From the IMG/VR virus record IMGVR_UViG_3300043172_000287, positions 1 to 34,562 of that record: a stretch of 34,562 nt of DNA; one strand, given 5' to 3'. Origin of the DNA: a virus. A model generated the notes under the pieces. That model was given only the letters and a program-made list of their open reading frames with translations. It did not search any database and was not told where the DNA came from. Each line of letters starts with the position of its first letter. Position 1 is the first letter of the stretch. This document shows, one piece after another, positions 14,360 to 21,139 of this stretch. The position numbers and the translations under genes are program-made.

Positions 14360-15450
14360 GCATAGTAAAAAAGCTAAGTGATATAGCAACCTATGGGGTT
14401 GACTCCTATGGTACTGAGGATGCTCTTGCCTATTTCAATACCATGGAGCACGCTAGAGGTGCAACTGATACCCTCTTGCATAGGTTTGAGGCTGATGGGT
14501 ATGGTGACGCTGTCAAGATCAATGAGGAATTGGTTAAGGTCATGGGAGATCCTGTCCTCAAGCAGGAAAACGTTGTAGATAAGACTTACTACAATGAGTA
14601 CACCGATGCCTCAACCTATATTAGGATCTACTTCAACGGAGGTGAGGATCGTGACATTCAGATCAGAGGGATCACGGCTACCCCTGCTGTATACGACAAG
14701 CTGAAGGAGATTGTCAGCACTTTTATTGACATGAAGAAGCCTTCTAACTTTGTCTTCGCTCTCATGAGTGGGCATAACGGGCTGAGCCTACGATCTGTTG
14801 GTAAGATTAACCATGACCTCGTTGTGGCCAACTACAGTAAGGAAGCTATTGAAGGCTACAAGCATATCACTGAGTGTCTCTCCTCCAAGGATCCCTGCGG
14901 TAGGCTCATCCTACTTCAAGGGGCTCCGGGTACAGGTAAGAGCTACATGATCCGGTCGTTGGTGTCGAACATCAACTCCACCTTCATTGTGGTTGGGGCA
15001 CACATGATCGCTGAGCTGTCGGGGCCTGCTATTCTCCCCGTCATCCTTCAGTGCGTGGACACTGATGATCCTAAGCCCATCACCTTCATCCTTGAAGACT
15101 CGGACATTGCCCTGTCTCATAGGAAGAACGGGGGTGTGGCTGAGCTGAGTGGACTCTTGAACCTTGGTGATGGCCTGCTTGGTGACCTGTTGGACATCAG
15201 GATACTGGCTACCACCAACGCTGAGCTGCTTGATCTGGACCCTGCTGTGGTGCGGCCGGGCCGCATGTGTCAGCACATCAAGCTTGAAGCCTTCAACCCT
15301 AAGGATGCGTCGGCTCTCTATTCTAATATGGTTAAAGGAAAAGCACTGACGCTTAGAAAGCCCACTACCTTGGCCGAGATCTACAGGATGGCCCGTGAGG
15401 ATGGGTGGGTACCGAAAGCAGAGAAGAAGGAGGTGGGACAGTACCTATGA
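14356..15450 (+). CDS. AAA+ ATPase
   Basis: This 364-residue protein has a poorly recognised N-terminal half. The AAA+ core has Walker A GAPGTGKS (189-196), Walker B ITFILEDSD (242-250), sensor 1 ATTN (285-288) and DPAVVRPGRM (295-304), the 'D-A--RPGR' arginine-finger signature. In Walker B the usual hydrophobic-DE is written ED. The core is closest to the FtsH/proteasomal-ATPase/BCS1 type. It is coupled to the primase-like gene by ATGA. It may act as a loader or remodelling factor at the replisome; no protease domain is present. Confidence 0.85.
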   Translation: MSIVKKLSDIATYGVDSYGTEDALAYFNTMEHARGATDTLLHRFEADGYGDAVKINEELVKVMGDPVLKQENVVDKTYYNEYTDASTYIRIYFNGGEDRDIQIRGITATPAVYDKLKEIVSTFIDMKKPSNFVFALMSGHNGLSLRSVGKINHDLVVANYSKEAIEGYKHITECLSSKDPCGRLILLQGAPGTGKSYMIRSLVSNINSTFIVVGAHMIAELSGPAILPVILQCVDTDDPKPITFILEDSDIALSHRKNGGVAELSGLLNLGDGLLGDLLDIRILATTNAELLDLDPAVVRPGRMCQHIKLEAFNPKDASALYSNMVKGKALTLRKPTTLAEIYRMAREDGWVPKAEKKEVGQYL

Positions 15451-15506
15451 GTTGGCTGCTGATCTTGTGGGCCTTACTACTACTCATCTCAGGAGATGAG
15501 CGATGA
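15447..15506 (+). CDS. Possible 19-residue membrane micropeptide
   Basis: MSWLLILWALLLLISGDER is a hydrophobic helix followed by a charged end. It starts by ATGA overlap on the AAA+ gene and its stop overlaps the next start. AGGAGG lies 12 bp upstream, rather far. At this size the evidence is context only. Confidence 0.3.
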   Translation: MSWLLILWALLLLISGDER

Positions 15507-15688
15507 CCATCTGCTGCCAATGCGGGCGGCACTACTGGCCGGGGAAGAAGGAATGCCCTGGTGATCCAACAAGCGATGGGTGTAACCATATACCCTGTGA
15601 TAAGTGTGAACACTACGTTGACAAGAAGGAGAAAGAATATGGAAGATCGACAAAACGGAAGCAGGCTGGGCGCACACAGAAAGCCTAG
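15503..15688 (+). CDS. Small cysteine-rich zinc-finger-like protein
   Basis: This 61-residue protein has CCQCGRHYWPG at the start, then CPGD, GCNHIPCDKC and a very basic tail (KRKQAGRTQK). The Cys/His spacing suits one or two small zinc sites and the tail could bind nucleic acid. AGGAG lies 8 bp before the ATG. The last 50 bp overlap the next gene in another frame, more than is usual here, which lowers confidence a little. Confidence 0.55.
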   Translation: MTICCQCGRHYWPGKKECPGDPTSDGCNHIPCDKCEHYVDKKEKEYGRSTKRKQAGRTQKA

Positions 15689-16118
15689 GGTTTCAGCTGA
15701 GTCATGGATGTTGCTGGTTGGTTTGATCGCTGCCCTCTTCATCTTCTGTGAGCTGGCTACTGCTCAGGAGTACAAGCCCTACACGATAGACACAGGTGTT
15801 ATCGTGGATGGGGCTGAGATATGCTTCTCACCTGACCTCCACGTCACCTCCGTTCAGCTGCTCATTACATGGCAGCGGTTGGTGAATGAGCTTGATGCTT
15901 ACGAGAAGGGTGGGGCTAGGATGAACGAAGAGGATGCCATCGCAGGTGAGCTGCTCTATGAGAACCATCTGTGTGCAACGATGGGTGCGTACTACAGCAT
16001 CGTCATCACTCAGGCTATGGAAGGGTACGTGCTGGCTCACTTCGATGAGCAGTATGGGTTTGGTGAAGGACCTTTCATCGTGGCGAAGAAGGATGTCCTT
16101 CCGGATCACGGCATTTAA
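15639..16118 (+). CDS. Putative exported or membrane-anchored protein
   Basis: This 159-residue protein has a short basic N-terminus and a hydrophobic helix, WMLLVGLIAALFIFCELA, then TAQEYKP. This is either a signal peptide with a possible cleavage after ATA or an N-terminal anchor. The remaining 110 residues would lie outside the cytoplasm and include two cysteines that could pair. AAGGAGA is 7 bp before the ATG. Longer in-frame starts upstream lack a site. The function is unknown. Confidence 0.65.
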   Translation: MEDRQNGSRLGAHRKPRVSAESWMLLVGLIAALFIFCELATAQEYKPYTIDTGVIVDGAEICFSPDLHVTSVQLLITWQRLVNELDAYEKGGARMNEEDAIAGELLYENHLCATMGAYYSIVITQAMEGYVLAHFDEQYGFGEGPFIVAKKDVLPDHGI

Positions 16119-16142
16119 TGATGATTATCACAGGATAAAGTA

Positions 16143-16571
16143 ATGGACCAGAAGATTAAAGATAAAATAGCTGAGCAGTATGGGCCGATCAAGCTTAACC
16201 GTGGGCGCTGGTTTATTATAGCTGATGCTCTAGATAAGGGAGCACCTCATGAGCTATGGCACCTATGTGATCCAAGGTTTAAGGAGGATCTAGACTTCGC
16301 CACGTACCAAACTTGTTCGTGGTATGATGACAGGCCTATCACCCCTAACTGGAGGTGCAGCTGCAACAAGATTCCACCTGATAGTATCGTGGCAGTATGG
16401 TGCCTGCTGGAACCGGACCATACCTCTGAGTGTATCCAAGAGGCACTCAAATTTAACATTGAGGATGAGCTGCAGGATGCAGCTGATGAGTACGCGATGG
16501 CTATCTGGGGACCTATGGAAGAGGAGTCGTGGGATTATATGCATGACATAGGAGATCTCCTTGGAAGCTGA
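16143..16571 (+). CDS. CxxC-family-like protein, member E, with C-terminal extension
   Basis: This 142-residue protein repeats the family plan: GRWFIIADAL near residue 21 and CSCNKIPPDSIVAVWCLL near residue 77. The cysteines are spaced C-x-C instead of CxxC. An acidic helical tail of about 45 residues (IEDELQDAADEYAMA) is absent from the others. Like them it is A+T-richer at its start than nearby genes. AGGATAAAG precedes the ATG. Confidence 0.68.
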   Translation: MDQKIKDKIAEQYGPIKLNRGRWFIIADALDKGAPHELWHLCDPRFKEDLDFATYQTCSWYDDRPITPNWRCSCNKIPPDSIVAVWCLLEPDHTSECIQEALKFNIEDELQDAADEYAMAIWGPMEEESWDYMHDIGDLLGS

Positions 16572-16707
16572 AGACAAAGAGTGTACCTGTTGTTCTATCA
16601 TTCCTGACCCGGAGTTTTGTAAGTGTGGGTGTGGGGGCTGTTGTACTGATGAGGGATTCATCGAGTGGGCGGTGGCAATACAGGAGGCAAAGATCCGTGA
16701 GTCTTAG
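16561..16707 (+). CDS. 48-residue cysteine-rich protein, TTG start
   Basis: Eight cysteines occur within 21 residues (CTCCSIIPD, then CKCGCGGCC), enough for two metal ions or a small cluster. CTCCSIIPD resembles the CxxC...IP motif of the neighbouring family. The TTG start lies 6 bp after TAGGAG and overlaps the end of the preceding gene by 11 bp. The C-terminal half is an ordinary amphipathic helix. The short length and rare start codon keep confidence moderate, but such a Cys pattern is unlikely by chance. Confidence 0.5.
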   Translation: MEAEDKECTCCSIIPDPEFCKCGCGGCCTDEGFIEWAVAIQEAKIRES

Positions 16708-16817
16708 AGAAGACCTACACACTTGTTATACTATAGTTAAGCTTAAGTGTATCCGTAAAGTCCTTCGGTTTGTCATGGGGCTCCACGTTCGGCATGAGCT
16801 ACGTAAAAAGGAGAAGG
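16708..16817 (+). promoter_or_regulatory. A+T-rich spacer with inverted repeats before the polymerase gene
   Basis: The spacer contains ACACTT (16719-16724) and AAGTGT (16745-16750), able to pair, plus the palindrome TTAAGCTTAA and a TATACT that could be a -10 box without a good -35. AAAAGGAG near its end is the ribosome site of the polymerase gene. I see no convincing gene. It may hold a weak promoter or a regulatory hairpin. Confidence 0.35.
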
Positions 16818-19379
16818 ATGGAGAGCTGTAAGATCGCTTGTGCGGGCCAACCGGCATGCAAGTTGGGGTCGCTGACCAAGTTTGTACAGGTCGCAGGAGA
16901 GGAGCTTGCTGCGTGTCCTACACCCACTCCTGACGCTCCGAATAAGCACAAGATCATGGTGATATGCAAGGCACCAGACAATATGGACCGTCAGACAGTG
17001 GGGAACGGGAGAAATCTGGACAAGCTGAAGGATCTCCTGGCCCTAGCTACCATCTCTACCGCTGACGTATACGTCACGGGGCTGGTCAAGTGCTGCCCTC
17101 CCAAGCGCCCAGCTGCGGTGGGAGAGGTGAAGGCATGCATGGGCCACCTCGCTGATGAGCTGAGGGCAGTGGACCCTGATGTGGTGGTACTCATGGGTGC
17201 TGCTACCCTCCGTGCCTTCAACCTCATGGGTGAGGGTGGTATCTACAAGCTTCATGGTCAGATCTTCAAACGTACTTTTCCTCATGACGATACCCTAACC
17301 AAAGAGTACAATGTGGTGGTAACTACAGACCCGAACGCATTGTTCATGAACCCTGACCCTCGCCTTGAGGGTAACATCACCAAGGATCTCAGGGTGGCTA
17401 AGTCCTGCGTGGAGGGGGAGCTAATCAATCCGGATGCTGAGGATACTAAGTACAAGCTGATCGAGGGCGGGGTTGATTTGGCCTGGATGATCGAGCAGAT
17501 CCAAGAGAAGGGTATGTTCTCCTTCGACACTGAGTCACGGGCCTTGCCTTGGTCCGATGAACCCATGATATGTATGCAGTTCTGCTGGGGGTACGGTGAG
17601 GATACCATTACCTCTGCGGTGCTGCCCTTCTACAACCATGACCCGGAGGGTACTGACTGGAAGCTGAAGGCTACGTGGAATCAATTCGAGAGAGAAGGTA
17701 TTATTAAGCTGCTGAAGGTGATCTTTGAGGATGCTAACATCCCCAAGGTAGCGCACAACATTAAGTACGACATGTGTGTGTTGCGTAAGCATTGTGGCAT
17801 TGAGGTTAAGGGATTCCTCTTCGATACAATGCTTATGCACCACCTTCTATGGGAGCACCCGCCCCATGACCTTGAGTACCTGTCTGATCTGGAGCTGAAC
17901 ACAGGTGACTACAGTAAGGAACTACATAAGATCACGGGTCATGGCAAGGTACTGAAGAATACATATGACTATGTGCCTGACCTCATGATGTGGCTGTATG
18001 GTAGCAAGGATGCGGAGAACACATACCGTTTGTTCTGCCGGTACTACCCCCGACTGAAGGAGAATGAAGAGCTGTGGAAGCTGTATCTGGAGGAGGTACA
18101 CCCCTTCATCCGCACCCTGCTCAGGGCTGAGTGGTATGGTGTCCGGTTGTGCCCCGATGTGATTGATGCTCTGACTGAGGAGTTCTCTAAGGAAAGGGAC
18201 GCCTTGCTTGTTAGCCTCAAGGATCAGACGTGGCCTGAGTTTAACCCTGATGCTCACAATGAGGTAGCCCAAGCCATACAGGATGCTGGGTTCGGGAGGG
18301 ACATCGAGGATAAGCGTAAGGCGAAGGGTTACTGTACAGATAAGGCAAGGCTGTTGAAGCTAGTTGACAAGCTACCCCTTGTGGCAGATATCATGCGGTT
18401 CCGGTCACTTACGAAACTGGTCGGTACATATATGAACAATGCTAAGCTACTGACTAAGGGTGATGGGAGGGCTAGGATAGGGGTGATGATCCACGGTACT
18501 GTGAATGGTCGGGTGGCTGTGCCATTCCTCCATCAGATCCCACGCCTGGATCATGACCGTATCGCCAAGGGGCTAGGTAACCTCAGGGATATGTTCATCG
18601 CCAACCAAGGGTATAAGGTGGTGTACGGTGACTTTAGCCAGATTGAATTGGTGACGCTAGCCATCTGCTCCGGAGACAAGAACATGCTGGAGGTCTTCCG
18701 GTCAGGCCAGGACATTCATAGGGCTACCGCCGCTGCCTTCCTTGAGATGGAAGACGATCAGGTGAACGACCACAACCGCAACCTAGCTAAGCCTGTTAAC
18801 TTCAGTCGTATCTATGGTGCGGTGGAGGGTAAGTCCCTCATGAAGGAGACATGGCAGGACTTGGATGGCAAGACGCATCCCGTGACACAGGAGATGGTGG
18901 CCCGAGGGTATGCATCCTTGGACGCAAGGTTCCCTGCTGCGGCTGAGTACTTCAAGACTACGGTGGCTGAGATCTCAGCCAACGCCGGTACCCTTGTTAC
19001 CCCCTTCGGGAGGATCAAGCACATGGGTACCACGATGAACTCAGGCAATGAGTGGGCAAGGGCCAACGCTGAGCGGCAGGCTGTGAATGGTAGCATCCAG
19101 TCACCAGCCAACTCAGTCACGGTGCGGTGCCTCAACGCAGTGGATGACTACCTCATGGAGCAGATAGAGGCGGGTGTCCTGACAGACGAAGAAGCCTTCC
19201 TTATCCTGACAGTGCATGACTCCGGGGCATGGGAGGTGAAGGATGAGCACGTTGACTGGTTCGTACCTAAGATTAGAGAGATCTCTAACCTTCCGGTACC
19301 ACAGCTAGATGACTTCCAGTTCACCATGAAGGTGGGCGTGGGTAACAGTTGGTCGGAAGCAGAGTTGAATGCAACGTAG
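16818..19379 (+). CDS. polA: Family A DNA polymerase with N-terminal UDG-like domain
   Basis: This 853-residue protein has three parts. Residues 1-200 resemble a family 4/5 uracil-DNA glycosylase: C4, C8, VKCCPPKRPA (C92) and a further C107 match the Fe-S cysteine plan, and DPDVVVLMGAATL is typical. However, the GEAPG motif reads CKAPD and the HPS motif reads DPN. The proofreading exonuclease follows: FDTES (D237/E239), AHNIKYD (D318) and YGSKDAENT (D398). The polymerase domain has motif A DFSQIELV (605-612, Val instead of Arg), motif B R654-K658-F662-YG and motif C VHDS (Ser instead of Glu after the catalytic Asp 801). The start is the ATG after AAGGAG. It is the main replicase. Confidence 0.92.
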   Translation: MESCKIACAGQPACKLGSLTKFVQVAGEELAACPTPTPDAPNKHKIMVICKAPDNMDRQTVGNGRNLDKLKDLLALATISTADVYVTGLVKCCPPKRPAAVGEVKACMGHLADELRAVDPDVVVLMGAATLRAFNLMGEGGIYKLHGQIFKRTFPHDDTLTKEYNVVVTTDPNALFMNPDPRLEGNITKDLRVAKSCVEGELINPDAEDTKYKLIEGGVDLAWMIEQIQEKGMFSFDTESRALPWSDEPMICMQFCWGYGEDTITSAVLPFYNHDPEGTDWKLKATWNQFEREGIIKLLKVIFEDANIPKVAHNIKYDMCVLRKHCGIEVKGFLFDTMLMHHLLWEHPPHDLEYLSDLELNTGDYSKELHKITGHGKVLKNTYDYVPDLMMWLYGSKDAENTYRLFCRYYPRLKENEELWKLYLEEVHPFIRTLLRAEWYGVRLCPDVIDALTEEFSKERDALLVSLKDQTWPEFNPDAHNEVAQAIQDAGFGRDIEDKRKAKGYCTDKARLLKLVDKLPLVADIMRFRSLTKLVGTYMNNAKLLTKGDGRARIGVMIHGTVNGRVAVPFLHQIPRLDHDRIAKGLGNLRDMFIANQGYKVVYGDFSQIELVTLAICSGDKNMLEVFRSGQDIHRATAAAFLEMEDDQVNDHNRNLAKPVNFSRIYGAVEGKSLMKETWQDLDGKTHPVTQEMVARGYASLDARFPAAAEYFKTTVAEISANAGTLVTPFGRIKHMGTTMNSGNEWARANAERQAVNGSIQSPANSVTVRCLNAVDDYLMEQIEAGVLTDEEAFLILTVHDSGAWEVKDEHVDWFVPKIREISNLPVPQLDDFQFTMKVGVGNSWSEAELNAT

Positions 19380-19388
19380 GAGAATAGA

Positions 19389-19850
19389 ATGATATCAATA
19401 ACGCTAGAACATTTGGAAGGTAAGGATTGGGTGGAGCAAGAGATCAAGCTTGATGTCGATGCAGACATGGGCCTGAGCGATGAGACACTGGATCAGGATA
19501 TGTGTGCTATGCCCCGTGTCATTGCGTACTACGCCGAGCTGAGCGCTGAGTTGTATGCTCAGGCAGCAAGGTACAAGCAACGGATGGAGGTGTCAGAAGC
19601 GGTTGCCTCACAAGCATGCAGGAAGTATGCTCAATCTACAGGTGAGAAGATCACAGAAGGGGGTATCCGTGAACAAGTAACCCTGAACGGGGAGGTTCAG
19701 GAGACAAGGGCTAAGTACTGGACCGCTGATGCCCAGCACAAGAAGCTCGATGGGTTCTACAGGGCCCTGCGAGAGAAGGCATCCTTGGCTATCGCCATCT
19801 GCTACAAGCAGAAGGAAGAGATCCGGGTCATGAACAGCCCCCTCACTTAG
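19389..19850 (+). CDS. Hypothetical helical protein, possible UvsY-like recombination mediator
   Basis: This 153-residue protein has a short beta N-terminus and then long helices. The order is reminiscent of T4 UvsY: an acidic DETLDQDM, a Tyr-containing helix (VIAYYAEL), a QRMEVSEA helix, a YAQSTGEK turn, and a C-terminal helix with KLDGFYRALREKASL. Its place between polymerase and the ssDNA-binding and RecA genes fits a mediator that loads recombinase onto coated ssDNA. Similarity is weak, so the name is an inference. Confidence 0.6.
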   Translation: MISITLEHLEGKDWVEQEIKLDVDADMGLSDETLDQDMCAMPRVIAYYAELSAELYAQAARYKQRMEVSEAVASQACRKYAQSTGEKITEGGIREQVTLNGEVQETRAKYWTADAQHKKLDGFYRALREKASLAIAICYKQKEEIRVMNSPLT

Positions 19851-19851
19851 G

Positions 19852-19880
19852 TTGCACGGACCAGAGAAAAAAGCTATAAT
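19852..19880 (+). promoter_or_regulatory. Promoter P2, sigma-70 type
   Basis: TTGCAC, a 17-bp spacer ending AAAAAAGC, and TATAAT start two bases after the preceding stop codon. It has the same boxes and A-tract as P1 and P3. It should drive the ssDNA-binding protein, RecA and gp46/47 block, with a leader of about 43 nt before the next ATG. Confidence 0.8.
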
Positions 19881-19929
19881 AGAGATACAACCGATTCGTC
19901 AAGCGCGGCGATAATGTAAAGGAGAACGA

Positions 19930-20646
19930 ATGTCAGACAATGGACTACCCGAAGGATTTGGACAGAACGACCCGGACTTTGTACGTGATGCATACGTAGC
20001 ATCTCAGAAGATGGGAGGAGATCAAGGGACCGTGCTGTTCCTGAAGACAGGTGTTACTCACTGTCGTATTCTTCCACCCCATGTGAGTGCGCCGTCATGG
20101 TTCCGTGCTTATCAAGAGCATGGACTTAGGCCGGGGGGTAAGTACCGAACCTACACCTGTCCCAAGTCAGTGGATGGGAGTGATTGTCCCATCTGTGAGG
20201 AGGGCACGGTACTGTATGAAGCGAAGGGCGATGCTAACTTGAAGGCAGCGAAGCGGCTGTATTCTAAGCCAGCCTTCCTGTACAACGCATACGTCTACTC
20301 ATCCCCGGATTCTAAGGAATTGAAGGATGGGATCTTTGTCATCAAGTCAGGTGTCAAGGTGTACAAGCAGCTGATGGAGTACGACAATGATCCGGCCGGT
20401 GATTGGGGAGACATCTCTAACCTCCAGTCCGGTATCGACTTCCGCATTGAGCGGAAGGGTCAAGGTAGATACAAGACAGAGTACAACGTGATGGGCGTAC
20501 CTAGTCGAAGCAACATCATCGACAAGGTAGCAGCCGCAGGGTACGAATTTGGAACCCCGACGGATCTTACCTCCGTGTATCCAGCTCTCTCATATGAGGA
20601 TCTGGAGAAGGCACTGAGTGAAGACGTTCCGGAATCAGGTGACTAA
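19930..20646 (+). CDS. gp32-like single-stranded DNA-binding protein
   Basis: This 238-residue protein has an OB-fold-type core with a zinc site. H64, C77, C86 and C89 (YQEHGL, then YTCPKS and DCPICEEG) mirror the T4 gp32 ligands His64, Cys77, Cys87 and Cys90 almost position for position. GVTHCRILPPH precedes the site and GDWGDISNLQSGIDFRIER lies in the second half. The acidic tail EDVPESGD is typical of SSBs that recruit partners. AAAGGAG stands before the ATG. Having its own strong promoter fits the high level such proteins need. Confidence 0.85.
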   Translation: MSDNGLPEGFGQNDPDFVRDAYVASQKMGGDQGTVLFLKTGVTHCRILPPHVSAPSWFRAYQEHGLRPGGKYRTYTCPKSVDGSDCPICEEGTVLYEAKGDANLKAAKRLYSKPAFLYNAYVYSSPDSKELKDGIFVIKSGVKVYKQLMEYDNDPAGDWGDISNLQSGIDFRIERKGQGRYKTEYNVMGVPSRSNIIDKVAAAGYEFGTPTDLTSVYPALSYEDLEKALSEDVPESGD

Positions 20647-20653
20647 TTAGTAT

Positions 20654-20719
20654 GGCACTAGCCTTGGAGTCCATGAGAACCTGCGGCAGCAGTAGTATCC
20701 TCGACTCCCGGCTAGTGCC
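20654..20719 (+). other. Long perfect-stem hairpin between SSB and recA block
   Basis: GGCACTAGCC pairs perfectly with GGCTAGTGCC (10 bp). After a small asymmetric loop, GGAGTC pairs with GACTCC (6 bp), then GAG with CTC, and CTG-CGG-CAG can form a small tip. The total is 19 or more base pairs in 66 nt. No U-run follows, so it is not a standard intrinsic terminator. It lies about 20 bp before the next gene. Likely roles are mRNA stabilisation, RNase III cleavage or attenuation between the abundant SSB message and recA. Confidence 0.7.
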
Positions 20720-20739
20720 TCCTGTCCTACGGAGGTATC

Positions 20740-20880
20740 ATGAAGAAGGATAAAGAAGACAAGGTTGACCAAGGAAGGTATCGACTCTATGTAGGTATTG
20801 GGAACCTGCTTGTCAGTGGAGCTGCGTTGTTAATCAGTGCAGTAACACTTGGCCTCCTTGTTTGGAAGGTGTTACTATGA
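20740..20880 (+). CDS. 46-residue single-pass membrane protein
   Basis: A charged N-terminus (MKKDKEDKVDQGRYRLY) is followed by a hydrophobic helix of about 25 residues (LLVSGAALLISAVTLGLLVW). The orientation is probably N-in. GGAGGTATC is a strong ribosome site just before the ATG. Its stop overlaps the next start by ATGA, beginning a chain of small membrane genes that leads to recA. Confidence 0.6.
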   Translation: MKKDKEDKVDQGRYRLYVGIGNLLVSGAALLISAVTLGLLVWKVLL

Positions 20881-21068
20881 ACGAGATCATGACATGGATA
20901 GCTAGTCAAAGTCCAGGGTGGATCTTCCTGATCTTCCCGTTGTTCATCGGATGTATGATAGTCAGTGTTTGGCGTGACCACCTTAGGCAGAAGAAGCTGG
21001 AAGCTAACCCTCATAACATGGACGACAACGAGTACCAACGGTTCAACTGGAAGAGGTTTAATAGATGA
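20877..21068 (+). CDS. 63-residue single-pass membrane protein
   Basis: An N-terminal helix (GWIFLIFPLFIGCMIVSVW) is followed by a basic then Asn/Asp/Arg-rich cytoplasmic-type tail. It starts by ATGA overlap on the previous gene and ends the same way on the next. A TTG 15 bp upstream is in frame but not needed. The function is unknown. Confidence 0.6.
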   Translation: MNEIMTWIASQSPGWIFLIFPLFIGCMIVSVWRDHLRQKKLEANPHNMDDNEYQRFNWKRFNR

Positions 21069-21139
21069 GTGCGCTTCTGTTAGCACTAGGGTTCTTAGGT
21101 CTTGTAACTTTTGTATGGTGGTACACGGAGGTAAGATGA
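21065..21139 (+). CDS. 24-residue membrane micropeptide upstream of recA
   Basis: MSALLLALGFLGLVTFVWWY is a near-complete transmembrane helix. It overlaps both neighbours by ATGA, and the recA ribosome site (CGGAGGTAAG) lies within its last codons. It may serve mainly as a coupling device for recA translation, or be a real membrane peptide. Confidence 0.45.
   Translation: MSALLLALGFLGLVTFVWWYTEVR

Noticed and set aside
20965-21135. Extended N-terminus for the RecA-like protein
   Set aside because: The in-frame extension reads out of frame through two membrane genes. A strong GGAGG site and a RecA-like N-terminus support the ATG at 21136.
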